Origin: JBQLZQ01 sp052168355
Lineage (GTDB): Bacteria > Pseudomonadota > Alphaproteobacteria > DSM-16000 > Inquilinaceae
Assembly: GCA_052168355.1 (NCBI GenBank)
Contig: JBQLZQ010000056.1
Coordinates: 186,001-250,000 of the forward strand
Reading direction: 5' to 3'
Length of the DNA stretch: 64,000 bases
Every line of letters begins with the position of its first letter. Position 1 is the first letter of the stretch. A model generated the notes under the pieces. It was given only the letters and a program-made list of their open reading frames with translations, was not told where the DNA came from and ran no database searches. A program made the translations under genes and the position numbers. Below, piece by piece: positions 17,452 through 26,954 of this stretch.

Positions 17452-19188
17452 ATGATGACACGCAAGGGACTGGCACTGACGGCGTCCGCTTTGGCGCTTG
17501 GGCTCGTTGGGGGACCACTGGCTGCGCAGGACGTCGCGCGAGAGGACACGCTGATCCTCGATCTCGACCGCACCATTGCGGACCCTGAGAACTTCAACTG
17601 GTTCACACGCGGCACCAAGCGGGAGCACGGCGCGCATCAGACAATGTGGGAGCCTCTCTTCGTGCTGGACGCGCAAGGCAATCCCGAACCGTGGCTGGCC
17701 ACCGGGATCACGTCCAACGACACATTCGATCAATGGACAATGACGCTTCGCGAGGGTGTGACCTGGTCGGACGGCGAAGCCTTCAGCGCCGATGACGTGG
17801 TGTTCACCGTGAATATGGTCCTTGGCAACGAGAACCTGGTCGAACGCGAAGCCTCGCAGATGCGCGGCATGGTCGACAGTGTCGAGCGCGTCGACGACCT
17901 CACCGTCGTCTTCAACCTGAAGTCGCCCAACCCGCGATTTGTCTCTGACATCCTGGCGGTGCGGGTCTTTGCGGCCTTCCTGTCCATGCCGGAGCATATC
18001 TGGAGCCAGGTTGACGACCCCGCCACCTTCACATTCTATCCTCCCATCGGTACCGGACCGTACACGCTCACCAGCGTCGCCACCAACCGCGCCATCTGGG
18101 ACCGCAACGACGACTGGTGGGGGGCCGCCACCGGGTTCATGGACCTGCCGGAGCCGTTGCGCGTCGTCGTCCTGGAAACCGGCGGTGAGGAGGCGCGTGC
18201 ACAGCTTCTCGCGACGAACCAGCTTGACGCGGGCCAGAACGTGACGCTTGGCACCTTCGAGGCAATCCAGGCCCAGAACCCAGCCGTCAAAGCTTGGCGC
18301 GGCGACCTGCCGTACGCCTGGCCCGACCCCTGCGCGCGCCAGTTGGAGTTCAATACGACCGTTGCCCCGTGGGACGACGCCGACATGCGTCGCGCCATCG
18401 CGCACATCATCGACCGCACGCAGATCGTGAACGTCGCCTATGAAGGCACGACCGTGCCGTCGCGGAGCATGTTCGTGCAATACGAGGCCATGGAGCCTTT
18501 CATCGCCGCTATCGAAGAGGCGGGTCTCGGTCTGCCCGAAACGGCGGATGTTGATGCGGGAAAGGCGTTGATCGAAGCGGCCGGCTATACCATGGGAAGC
18601 GACGGCTATTACGAGCGCAACGGCGAACGGCTGACCGCCAACATCCATGTCAACTCGGCGTCGACCGAATACACCCGGACCATCGACGTGATCGTCGAGC
18701 AATTGCAGCGAGCCGGCATCGACGCGCGCTCGATCCCGGTGGAGAACGGCGTCTTCTGGGGCGAGGTTCTGCCGCTAGGCGGCTACGACATCACCTATTC
18801 GTGGCTGTCCTGCGGGTCGGTGAACGAGCCATGGGCGTCGATGAGCCGTTATACAAATGCCTCGATCGCCCCCATCGGCGAGCGGGCCCCCGGCTTTAAC
18901 AACACCGGCCGCTGGAACACCGATGCGACCGCCGCCTACACCGAAATCGTCGACCGGATGGGCTCGATGGCGTTGGGCGCGGACGAGATCCCCGGCATGG
19001 TGGCGGACGCCTATCGGTATCTGGCCGATGAGATGCCCTTCATCCCGTTGGTGCAGTCGGCCAAGCTGTTGCCATTCAACACGACTTATTGGGAGGGTTG
19101 GCCGAGTGTAGACAACGACTACACGCCGCCGGCCTTCTGGCGCGGAGACACGCACCGGATCATCCACGAACTGACGCGCGCGGACTGA
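17452..19188 (+). CDS. Dipeptide/oligosaccharide-family (family 5) ABC solute-binding protein
   Basis: 578 residues. The signal peptide TRKGLALTASALALGLVG ends near LAAQDVA. The mature part is an SBP family-5 protein: REDTLILDLD, then MWEPLFVLDA, LREGVTWSDGEAFSADDVVF and PPIGTGPYTLT. This family binds peptides but also oligosaccharides. GGAGGA precedes ATG 17452 (a second ATG follows at 17455). It is first in an operon with two permeases, a double ATPase and a GH38 mannosidase, so an oligosaccharide ligand is likely. It is a recognisable relative of the SBP at 43721. Confidence 0.9.
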   Translation: MMTRKGLALTASALALGLVGGPLAAQDVAREDTLILDLDRTIADPENFNWFTRGTKREHGAHQTMWEPLFVLDAQGNPEPWLATGITSNDTFDQWTMTLREGVTWSDGEAFSADDVVFTVNMVLGNENLVEREASQMRGMVDSVERVDDLTVVFNLKSPNPRFVSDILAVRVFAAFLSMPEHIWSQVDDPATFTFYPPIGTGPYTLTSVATNRAIWDRNDDWWGAATGFMDLPEPLRVVVLETGGEEARAQLLATNQLDAGQNVTLGTFEAIQAQNPAVKAWRGDLPYAWPDPCARQLEFNTTVAPWDDADMRRAIAHIIDRTQIVNVAYEGTTVPSRSMFVQYEAMEPFIAAIEEAGLGLPETADVDAGKALIEAAGYTMGSDGYYERNGERLTANIHVNSASTEYTRTIDVIVEQLQRAGIDARSIPVENGVFWGEVLPLGGYDITYSWLSCGSVNEPWASMSRYTNASIAPIGERAPGFNNTGRWNTDATAAYTEIVDRMGSMALGADEIPGMVADAYRYLADEMPFIPLVQSAKLLPFNTTYWEGWPSVDNDYTPPAFWRGDTHRIIHELTRAD

Positions 19189-19200
19189 CCGAACCTCCCC

Positions 19201-19235
19201 GGGTCGGGGCGGCATCCAAGGGCCGCCCCGATCCC
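19201..19235 (+). promoter_or_regulatory. Intercistronic stem-loop after the SBP gene
   Basis: A 9-bp GC stem CGGGGCGGC/GCCGCCCCG (19205-19213 with 19222-19230), extended by flanking GGG/CCC pairs, lies between SBP and permease. There is no U-tract. It likely raises SBP output relative to the permeases. Confidence 0.6.
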
Positions 19236-19255
19236 AGCACTGCGAAGGAGTCCGC

Positions 19256-20266
19256 ATGTCCCGCATTCCGGTCAGATATCTGGTCACCCGCGTGACCACC
19301 CTGATCCTAACGGTCTGGATCGCGGCCACGCTGATATGGATCATTCCTCGCCTGTCGCCCGTCGATCCGGTGGAAATCATGCTTGGCCGGATGGCCTCGG
19401 GGGGCGGTTTCGTCGAAAATTCGGAAGCCTTGATCGCCGGGATGCGCGCTCAATTCGGCATCGGCGATCCACTTTACATTCAATACCCGAAATACTTGTT
19501 CAGCCTCGTCACGCTGGACCTCGGCTATTCCATCGGCAGCTTCCCCACCGAGGTGACGACCCTGATCGGATACGCCCTGCCCTGGACGCTGGGCTTGATG
19601 ATCCTGTCGCTGATCGTGACCTTCTTCATCGGCAACGCCCTTGGCGCCTTCATGGTGTGGGACCATTCGCCAAGGCTCGTACGCGTGGCGATCCCGGCAG
19701 CGATGGTGCTGACCGCGATACCACCCATTCTGTCCGGGCTTTTGCTGATGTGGCTGTTTTCGGCCAAGCTGCGATTGTTTCCCCTGACCGGCGCCTACGG
19801 GCTGAATGTCGAGCCCGCCTGGTCATGGGATTTCGCGGCATCGGTCTTGCACCACGGCTTTTTGCCCGCTCTGTCCATCGTCATCGTGACGTTCGGTTTC
19901 TGGGCATTGGGAATGCGCGGGCTGATGATCACCGTGCAGGGAGAGGACTACGTCAAGCTTGCCGAGGCCAAGGGACTGAGGCCGCGCTACATCCTCTACC
20001 GCTACATGATCCGCAACGCCATCCTGCCGCAGGTCACGGCCTTCGCGCTCAAGGTCGGTCTGCTCATCTCGGGACAGGTCCTTGTCGAACGCATCTTCGC
20101 CTACAACGGGATGGGCAAGCTTCTCTACGACGCGATCCTCAATCAGGATTTTCCGGTCATTCAGGGGGTGAGCTATGTGATCATCCTGATCACCGCACTC
20201 TCGGTCTTCATCGTCGATCTGCTCTATCCGTTCATCGACCCCCGAATCCGGCACGAGGGTGCATGA
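19256..20266 (+). CDS. Dipeptide-family ABC transporter permease, DppB type
   Basis: 336 residues with six hydrophobic segments. DppB features include the N-terminal YLVTRVTTLILTVWIAATLI helix, a long periplasmic loop with MRAQFGIGDPLYIQYPKYL, the EAA-like loop VKLAEAKGLRPRYILYRY, and the C-terminal LLYPFIDPRIR. It pairs with the DppC-type permease encoded next. It is closely related in sequence to the permease at 45632, indicating a duplicated system. Confidence 0.92.
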   Translation: MSRIPVRYLVTRVTTLILTVWIAATLIWIIPRLSPVDPVEIMLGRMASGGGFVENSEALIAGMRAQFGIGDPLYIQYPKYLFSLVTLDLGYSIGSFPTEVTTLIGYALPWTLGLMILSLIVTFFIGNALGAFMVWDHSPRLVRVAIPAAMVLTAIPPILSGLLLMWLFSAKLRLFPLTGAYGLNVEPAWSWDFAASVLHHGFLPALSIVIVTFGFWALGMRGLMITVQGEDYVKLAEAKGLRPRYILYRYMIRNAILPQVTAFALKVGLLISGQVLVERIFAYNGMGKLLYDAILNQDFPVIQGVSYVIILITALSVFIVDLLYPFIDPRIRHEGA

Positions 20267-20267
20267 G

Positions 20268-21224
20268 ATGAGCAACACATCCGCTAACGACACGACCGCC
20301 AAGGCAATCGCGCGCCCGACACGCGCCGAACGCCAGCAAGCCCGCCGCATCCGTCGCTTCGACAACCCCTGGATGAACCCCAAGCTCACCTGGGGGGCCG
20401 GCCTTTTGTTGGGCATCGTCGCGCTTGGTCTGATCGGCAGTCTCATCTGGAACCTCGATCTGGTGTTCACCGGCGCGACGCCGCTGAAGCTGCCGCCCGT
20501 GGGGTTCGAGAATCTGCGCGGCCAGGGCGGTGACTGGGCCCACCCCCTGGGTACGGACGGGGCCGGTCGGGATATGCTCGCGCTCATCGTCGTCGGCGCT
20601 CCGAACACTTTGTTCGTGGGCCTTCTGGCAAGCCTGATCGGCATGTCGATCGGCATCTTTCTAGGCTTCTCGGCGGGTTTTCTTGGCGGGCGGATAGACG
20701 ACACGATCCGCGTCCTTTCCGACGTGATGATCACGATCCCACCGCTTCTGGTCCTTGTCGTCTTCCAGGCGGCCTATGGGGATGTGTCGCTGACCGCCAT
20801 GGCGCTTCTCATTGCCGGATTTGTCTGGCAATCGCCGACCAGGCTGATCCGGGCACAGGTCCTGTCGATGAAGCAGTCCGGCTACGTTCAGATGTCCCAA
20901 CTGTCCGGTGCATCGATCTGGCACATCATGTTTCGCGAGATGATGCCGAACCTCGTGCCTTACCTGTTCGGGTCGTTCATCGCCTCGGTCACGACGGCCA
21001 TCGTAACCGCCGTCGGACTGGAGGTTCTTGGTCTCGGTCCGCAGCGGGTGCCGACACTGGGCCGAACGATCTACGAAGCCATCAACGCAGGCGCCCTGAT
21101 TCAGAACCTCTGGTGGTGGTGGGGTCTTCCGACGATCCTCCTTGCGGTCATGTTCATCGGGTTTCTTCTCGTCAACCTCGGGCTTGACGAAGTCTCCAAT
21201 CCCCGTCTGAGGAGGCTGTCCTGA
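20268..21224 (+). CDS. Dipeptide-family ABC transporter permease, DppC type
   Basis: 318 residues. A polar N-terminal tail of about 45 residues precedes the first membrane helix (GLLLGIVALGLIGSLIW). The DppC hallmarks HPLGTDGAGRDMLAL near residue 92 and a C-terminal EVSNPRLRR are present. Start ATG 20268 lies 1 bp after the DppB stop; GTG 20259 in frame would overlap DppB. The end overlaps the ATPase start by 1 bp. Confidence 0.9.
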   Translation: MSNTSANDTTAKAIARPTRAERQQARRIRRFDNPWMNPKLTWGAGLLLGIVALGLIGSLIWNLDLVFTGATPLKLPPVGFENLRGQGGDWAHPLGTDGAGRDMLALIVVGAPNTLFVGLLASLIGMSIGIFLGFSAGFLGGRIDDTIRVLSDVMITIPPLLVLVVFQAAYGDVSLTAMALLIAGFVWQSPTRLIRAQVLSMKQSGYVQMSQLSGASIWHIMFREMMPNLVPYLFGSFIASVTTAIVTAVGLEVLGLGPQRVPTLGRTIYEAINAGALIQNLWWWWGLPTILLAVMFIGFLLVNLGLDEVSNPRLRRLS

Positions 21225-22954
21225 TGACCGACAAGCCGGTACTCACGCTGCGTGACCTGTCGATCGAGTTTCCCACATCCAGGGGCGTCGTGCAGGCCGT
21301 CAAGGCGCTCAATCTGACGGTCCGCAAGGGAACCCGGGTCGGCTTCATCGGCGAAAGCGGCTCCGGCAAGACGACGACGGCCCTGGCGGTCATGCAGATG
21401 CTGGCCGAGCCGGGACGTGTGTCATCGGGCACCATCGATCTCGACGGTACGGATATCCTCGCGCTCAGCGACGAGGAGATGCGCCGCACGAGGCTCTCCC
21501 GAATCGCCTACATCCCCCAGGGCGCGATGAACTCACTCAACCCGGTGATGCGGGTGGAGCGGCAGATATGGGATGGCATCATCGCCCACGAGGGACACGT
21601 GGATCGTGCAGACCTCAACCGGCGCTCGGATGCGGCCCTGCAAAGCGTCGGCCTGCCGATACACACCGGGAAGCTCTATCCGCACGAATTGTCGGGCGGA
21701 ATGAAGCAGCGGGTCTGTATCGCGCTGGGCATCATTCTGAACCCGGAGTTGATCATCGCCGACGAGCCGACCTCAGCGCTCGATGTCGTGACCCAACGGC
21801 AGGTGATGCAAACGCTCAAGGACATTCAGGCACAGATCGGATCGGGTCTGATCCTGATCGGGCACGACATGGGGTTGATGGCACAGTCCGTGGACGAACT
21901 GGCCGTGCTCAAGGATGGGGAACTGGTCGAACACGGCCTGGTCCGGCAGATCATGGAAAACCCGAAGCACCCCTATACAAAGGACCTGATCTCATCCGTG
22001 CCGCTGGTTGGCGGCGAGAGTTTTCTCAACCCCGACCGCAAGGCCCCGGCCGCTAACCGCAGCAGCACCGAGCCGCTGCTGCGGTTCGAAAACGTGCGCA
22101 AGACTTATGGCCCGTTGACCGCGCTGCATCCGATGTCGTTCACCCTGCAAGGCGATACCCCGCAAATCATCTCCATCGTCGGTCAGTCAGGCTCCGGCAA
22201 ATCCACGATGGGCTCGATCATGCTGGGGTTCAACCCGCCCAGCGAGGGCCGTGTCCTGTTCGAGGGTCGGGACATGCGATCCATGTCGCCCGCGCAATCG
22301 CTCGAATTTCGCAAGAACGTGCAGGCGGTCTTTCAGGATCCTTACGCCTGCTTCAATCCGTTCTACCGCGTCAGTCACGCGCTCAAGTTTCCCTTCAAGC
22401 GGTTCGGCCTCTCGAAAGGAGAGGCCCATACAAGACAGGCGATGGAAGAGGCCTGCATCGCCGTGGGTCTTGATCCGGACCTCGTGCTGTCGCGATATCC
22501 GCATCAGTTGTCGGGCGGCCAGCGTCAGCGGCTGATCGTCGCGCGGGCGCTGATGCTGTCCCCCAAGCTGTTGATTGCGGACGAGCCCGTTTCGATGGTG
22601 GATGCAAGCCTGCGCGCGTCCATACTCTCAAACATTTATGACCTTAAGGACAAATACGGCATCTCGATCCTGTACATCACGCACGACCTCGCCACCGCCT
22701 ATCACGTCAGCGATTTCGTGATGGTCCTGTTCAAGGGGCATGTGGTCGAGGCCGGTCCGCCGAAAGAGGTGATCGGCGCGCCCCAACATCCCTACACCAA
22801 ACTGCTCATCGACTCGATCCCCTGGCCGGACATCAGCCGAAGCTGGGGCGATGGTCGGCAAGACCGGGACCCCTCGGCCCTGGAAGCCGAGGCAGCGCGC
22901 ACGGCGGCGATCTATCGGGGCACAGTGCCGGGTTTCGATCTTCTACCGACATGA
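21224..22954 (+). CDS. Dipeptide-family ABC transporter ATPase with two fused nucleotide-binding domains (DppD-DppF)
   Basis: 576 residues. The first cassette has Walker A GESGSGKT near residue 43, the signature LSGGMKQRV near 155 and IIADEPTSALD. The second has GQSGSGKS near 320, LSGGQRQRL, and LIADEPVSMVD. Each ends in the PHPYTK-type tail (KHPYTKDLI and QHPYTKLLI). It powers the permeases at 19256 and 20268. The homologous system at 43.7-49.6 kb keeps the two cassettes as separate genes, so this is a gene fusion. Confidence 0.92.
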   Translation: MTDKPVLTLRDLSIEFPTSRGVVQAVKALNLTVRKGTRVGFIGESGSGKTTTALAVMQMLAEPGRVSSGTIDLDGTDILALSDEEMRRTRLSRIAYIPQGAMNSLNPVMRVERQIWDGIIAHEGHVDRADLNRRSDAALQSVGLPIHTGKLYPHELSGGMKQRVCIALGIILNPELIIADEPTSALDVVTQRQVMQTLKDIQAQIGSGLILIGHDMGLMAQSVDELAVLKDGELVEHGLVRQIMENPKHPYTKDLISSVPLVGGESFLNPDRKAPAANRSSTEPLLRFENVRKTYGPLTALHPMSFTLQGDTPQIISIVGQSGSGKSTMGSIMLGFNPPSEGRVLFEGRDMRSMSPAQSLEFRKNVQAVFQDPYACFNPFYRVSHALKFPFKRFGLSKGEAHTRQAMEEACIAVGLDPDLVLSRYPHQLSGGQRQRLIVARALMLSPKLLIADEPVSMVDASLRASILSNIYDLKDKYGISILYITHDLATAYHVSDFVMVLFKGHVVEAGPPKEVIGAPQHPYTKLLIDSIPWPDISRSWGDGRQDRDPSALEAEAARTAAIYRGTVPGFDLLPT

Positions 22955-22967
22955 TCGGGATTTGTGG

Positions 22968-25900
22968 ATGAGAGGCAGGTGGCCCTTTGTCGCGGAAAAG
23001 ATCGCGACCCGGCTAAAGCTGATCGAGCCGTTCATCTTTCGGCGCCGTCAGCCGCTGCCGCATTTCCGGCTTTTGCCGCTCAGCGAGGCAATGGTCGATG
23101 CGCCAATCTGTGCCGATCCCACAGGGTGGGAAGAAGTACCGCACCAAAGCTATTGGGGCCATGCCGACCTCAACTTCGTGCTGAAAAGCTCGGTCACCGT
23201 GCCGGACGGTTGGGATCGCGAGCATTTGGCGCTGCACCTTCCGCTCGGTGTTCTGGGCGACATCTTCAATCATCCCGAAGCCCTGGTACGTGTGGACACG
23301 CGGATCATCGGCTCCGCCGATCGTTACCACCATACCGTACCGCTCGATGCGGCCGTCGCCGATGGTCAGGTTCATCTACTGTCCTTGCACGGATGGACGG
23401 GTCATGTCGGTTGGCCCCCCGATTCCGAGAGCAAAGCCAGGCTTTTCATGGGCATCCCGTCGGTCGTGGAACGCGACGCAGCCCTGCTGGCGTTTCACGG
23501 TCTCGCCCGCGCGGTCCTTGATACAATTTCGGTCCTCGACCATGAGTCCGCGGAACATCAAGGCCTCCTGCGGGCACTCGATCACGCGTTCAACACGCTC
23601 GATACCCGCGACCCGATCGGCGAGGCACTGTACGCAAGCGTCCCCGCCGCGCAGAGGACGCTCACGGACGGCATCGCCGCGGCGGGTGAACCGCTCGACG
23701 TCACGCTGCATGCCATCGGGCACGCCCATATGGACGTCGCGTATCTCTGGCCGATTTCACAAATACGGCTGAAGAACGCGCGCACCTGTTCCAATGTGTT
23801 GCGGCTGATGGAAGACGACCCCGACTATCATTTCTCCCATTCGCAACCGCAGCTCTATGCGATGACCGCGCAGGATTACCCCGACTTGTTCGAGCGGATC
23901 AGGGCCCGCGTCGCGGAGGGACGATGGGAGGTCATGGGCGGCATGTGGGTGGAGCCGGACCTCAACATTCCGGGACCGGAGGCATTGATTCGCCAGCTCA
24001 TGCTGGGGCGCCGCTATTTTCGCGAGACGTTCGGCGATGTGGAAACCCCGGTTCTCTGGCTTCCCGACACCTTCGGGTTTCCAGCCCAGGTTCCGCAGCT
24101 GATGCGCCTTGCGGGGCTGAAATGGTTTGTCACCAACAAGCTGAATTGGAATCAGCGCAACAAGGTGCCCTCGTCAAGCCATGTCTGGGAGGGCATCGAC
24201 GGCAGCCGGGTGATCGCCCACATCCTGACCACACCGCGAGATGTTCAGTATCTGCCGTTTCCGACAAATTACAAAAGCGATCTCAGCGCCGCAGAGGTGC
24301 TGGGAACCTGGACGAACTCAACCGCCCAGGACCATGTCCGCGACCTTCCAATCTGTTTTGGCTATGGCGATGGCGGCGGCGGTCCGACCGAAGAGTTGCT
24401 CGCCAAGGCGCATGCCTACAGCGCGATGCCGGCCATGCCACGGCTGCGCTTGAGCACCGTGCGCGAGACGTTCGAGCGGATTGAAGCCTGCGCTGCCGAC
24501 CTTCCCGTCTGGACGGGCGAGCATTATGTGGAAGGCCACCGGGGCGTCTTTACCTCACAAGGCTGGATCAAACGCGCGAACCGAAAGGCGGAATGGGCGC
24601 TTCATGAAGCCGAGGCATTGTCGGCGATGGCCGGCCTCGCCGCCGATCTGACGGATGCCTGGCGACTGCTCTGCCTCAACCAGTTTCATGACATCATCAC
24701 CGGGACATCGGTGCCGGAGGTCTTCGCCGACGCACGGCTGGACTATGACACGATCGTGCGACGGGCCGAGGCCGTGTCGAGGCAGGCGGCGCAGTTGCTT
24801 TCAGGACAGCAGATCCGCGTCGCCAGCACCTCGCCGGTGACCGGCCCCCGTCTCGTTTTTGTGGAAGGATCGCAGGAAGGCGAGGGGCAGGCGGTCGACG
24901 GCGGCACGCTGCATTTCGTTACAACCTTCCTCTCCTACAGCGTCCTGCCGCTCTCCGAGGCAAGTTCCCCCGAAACGCCTTCCCGCTGCAGGGCGGACGG
25001 TTTCGGCGCGATCCTGGAGAACGCGCATCTTTGCGTGCACGTCGCCGGCAATGGCCAGCTGACGCGGGTTCACGACAAAGCGGCCGGTGTTGACGTCTTG
25101 CCGACCGGCCACGTCGGCAACCAACTGCAGGCCTTCGAGGATCGGCCGATCTGCTGGGATGCCTGGGACATCGACCCGTCATTCGAGGACAGGCAGGAGA
25201 CCGTCACCGGAACGCACGACCTCGAAATCGTCGAAACCGGACCGATCCGGGCCGCCGTCCGGGTCACGACGCGGTGGCGCAACAGCATCCTGACCCAAAC
25301 CATTCGATTGGCCGCGCATTCCCGCCGGATCGACTTCGTGACAGAGGTCGATTGGCACGAGACCCACACCCTGCTCAAGGCGGCATTCCCGACAGTGATC
25401 GACGCCCCGCTGGCACAGTTCGATGTGCAATGGGGAGTCGTCGAACGGTCGACGAAACGGGATACGCCTTTTGACGCCGCCCGGTTCGAAGTGCCGGCCC
25501 ACAAATGGGCGCAACTGTCCGATGAACGGTATGCGGTCGCTTTGCTGAACGACTGCAAATACGGCTATGACGTGACCCGAGGAATGCTACGGATCACGCT
25601 GATCAAATCCTCGACCTCCCCCGATCCGAAGGCCGATCAAGGACGGCACGTCTTCACTTACAGCCTTCTGCCGCTGCCGAACGCAGACCGCGCCGTTCTG
25701 AACGCCGAAGCCTACGATCTGAATGCGCCGTTGCGTATCTTGGCCGCGACGGCCAACCCGTCACCGCCTTCAAGGCCGTTCGTGACGAGCCGTGCATCGA
25801 ATGTCATCGTTGAGACGCTGAAGCCCGCCGACGATGGCGATGGGATCGTCATCCGCATGAACGAAGCGGAAGGCAGACCGACGTCGGCGGTGCTCGAAAT

Positions 25901-26039
25901 CGCGCGTCCTGTCCTGTCAGCCGAGCGGGTTGATTTCGACGAGCAACCGATTGCGGCGCTCAACCCATCCGGGTCGACACTGCGTGTTGAGATGCGCCCC
26001 TTCGAGATCGCCACTGTCCGACTGCGCCTTGATGGTTGA
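22968..26039 (+). CDS. GH38 alpha-mannosidase
   Basis: 1023 residues, full family length. An N-terminal region of about 240 residues precedes the GH38 catalytic domain, which opens with HAIGHAHMDVAYLWP (H254, D256). The predicted nucleophile is D367 in WLPDTFGFPAQVPQ, and a later LNQFHDIITGTSVPE motif is typical. The middle and C-terminal beta domains follow. There is no signal peptide, so it should hydrolyse imported alpha-mannosides in the cytoplasm. ATG 22968 follows the ATPase stop by 13 bp with a GGGA ribosome-binding site; it is the last gene of the transporter operon. Confidence 0.9.
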   Translation: MRGRWPFVAEKIATRLKLIEPFIFRRRQPLPHFRLLPLSEAMVDAPICADPTGWEEVPHQSYWGHADLNFVLKSSVTVPDGWDREHLALHLPLGVLGDIFNHPEALVRVDTRIIGSADRYHHTVPLDAAVADGQVHLLSLHGWTGHVGWPPDSESKARLFMGIPSVVERDAALLAFHGLARAVLDTISVLDHESAEHQGLLRALDHAFNTLDTRDPIGEALYASVPAAQRTLTDGIAAAGEPLDVTLHAIGHAHMDVAYLWPISQIRLKNARTCSNVLRLMEDDPDYHFSHSQPQLYAMTAQDYPDLFERIRARVAEGRWEVMGGMWVEPDLNIPGPEALIRQLMLGRRYFRETFGDVETPVLWLPDTFGFPAQVPQLMRLAGLKWFVTNKLNWNQRNKVPSSSHVWEGIDGSRVIAHILTTPRDVQYLPFPTNYKSDLSAAEVLGTWTNSTAQDHVRDLPICFGYGDGGGGPTEELLAKAHAYSAMPAMPRLRLSTVRETFERIEACAADLPVWTGEHYVEGHRGVFTSQGWIKRANRKAEWALHEAEALSAMAGLAADLTDAWRLLCLNQFHDIITGTSVPEVFADARLDYDTIVRRAEAVSRQAAQLLSGQQIRVASTSPVTGPRLVFVEGSQEGEGQAVDGGTLHFVTTFLSYSVLPLSEASSPETPSRCRADGFGAILENAHLCVHVAGNGQLTRVHDKAAGVDVLPTGHVGNQLQAFEDRPICWDAWDIDPSFEDRQETVTGTHDLEIVETGPIRAAVRVTTRWRNSILTQTIRLAAHSRRIDFVTEVDWHETHTLLKAAFPTVIDAPLAQFDVQWGVVERSTKRDTPFDAARFEVPAHKWAQLSDERYAVALLNDCKYGYDVTRGMLRITLIKSSTSPDPKADQGRHVFTYSLLPLPNADRAVLNAEAYDLNAPLRILAATANPSPPSRPFVTSRASNVIVETLKPADDGDGIVIRMNEAEGRPTSAVLEIARPVLSAERVDFDEQPIAALNPSGSTLRVEMRPFEIATVRLRLDG

Positions 26040-26101
26040 GCGCGGGCTCTGACTGTCCGATGTCAGCAACCCGCTAGAGAGATTTTGGGGTTTGAGCAGC
26101 G

Positions 26102-26212
26102 GAGAAGCTTGAAATCACCCGCACGGTGGACGCCTCGCACCTGCCGGTCAAATACGCTGACGAGAAGCGCCATGGACACCTTGCGTCGGCGTGGATTGTT
26201 CTGCCCGCGTGA
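26102..26212 (+). pseudogene. Short coding-like fragment, unrecognised
   Basis: Between the mannosidase stop and the TetR gene stop, one frame opened by a stop at 26093 reads LEITRTVDASHLPVKYADE and ends KRHGHLASAWIVLPA. It has good third-position GC but no start codon or family I recognise. It is probably the tail of a lost gene. The remainder of 26040-26227 shows nothing. Confidence 0.25.
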
Positions 26213-26227
26213 CGTGTCGAAGCCATC

Positions 26228-26866
26228 TCACGTCAGGTTGAAGGCTTCGAGAAAACGGTCGATGGCCCGTTCGATCGCTTCGGACGGATCGTCGGGACAG
26301 GGCATCTGATAGATGTGCCGACGGATGCCGATATAGACGATCCCGCCATGCAGGTTCCAGATATCTTCCATCTGCGGCTTTTCGGGCCCGGGCGCCGCGG
26401 CTCGCATCTCGTCCAGCAATGGGCGCAAGATCACGGTGCCGAGGTGTTCGAGGTAGCGGCGGTTCCACTCGGCTCCCGCAAGACCTGAAAACATGAAGAT
26501 CCGCATCCATTCATACTGAAAGATCAGTCTGCTGTACTCGGCGTAGAAGGTCACCATCCGCGCGCGGATCGGGCGCGACGAATCGGTGAGCAAGGCGGGC
26601 CACTCCTCCGACAACCTGTCGAGATAGACGTGCTCGTAAACGGCCTCGAGCAGATCCGCCTTGTTGGCGAAATAGTTGAACAGCAGCGATTGGGTCACCC
26701 CGAGCCGCGCGGCCAGATCGCGGGTCTTACCCTCGAGCCCGACATCGGCGAAGAACGCGACGGCACCCTCGACAATCTGGCGACGCCGCTCCTCGGGGGG
26801 CAGGCGGCGCCGGTCGCCCGGTTCGGGCGCCGTGGCGGAAGGGCCGTCGGTCGCGCTTCTGTCCAT
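26228..26866 (-). CDS. TetR-family transcription regulator
   Basis: 212 residues. The N-terminal HTH spans about residues 20-70: ERRRQIVEGAVAFFADVG, then KTRDLAARLGVTQSLLFNYF, the TetR recognition helix region. The C-terminal ligand-binding domain is all-helical with FYAEYSRLIFQYEWMRIF. ATG 26866 is preferred because AAGGA lies 9 nt upstream; ATG 26875 is close by. It is divergent from the molybdenum hydroxylase genes and likely represses them through the palindrome at 26925. Confidence 0.88.
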   Translation of the reverse strand: MDRSATDGPSATAPEPGDRRRLPPEERRRQIVEGAVAFFADVGLEGKTRDLAARLGVTQSLLFNYFANKADLLEAVYEHVYLDRLSEEWPALLTDSSRPIRARMVTFYAEYSRLIFQYEWMRIFMFSGLAGAEWNRRYLEHLGTVILRPLLDEMRAAAPGPEKPQMEDIWNLHGGIVYIGIRRHIYQMPCPDDPSEAIERAIDRFLEAFNLT

Positions 26867-26924
26867 GAGAACCATCCTTAGTACGGCGGGCCCGGAAAAT
26901 ACCACTTGCAATTTCGCCCGAATT

Positions 26925-26942
26925 ATAGATCATTCGATCAAT
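26925..26942. promoter_or_regulatory. Candidate TetR operator
   Basis: ATAGATCAT-TCGATCAAT, an imperfect palindrome (AT-GATC half-sites) in the only AT-rich part of the 88-bp TetR/hydroxylase intergenic region, 13 bp before the hydroxylase start codon. Its position would block transcription or translation initiation of the operon. Confidence 0.4.
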
Positions 26943-26954
26943 AAAAGGGATCAG

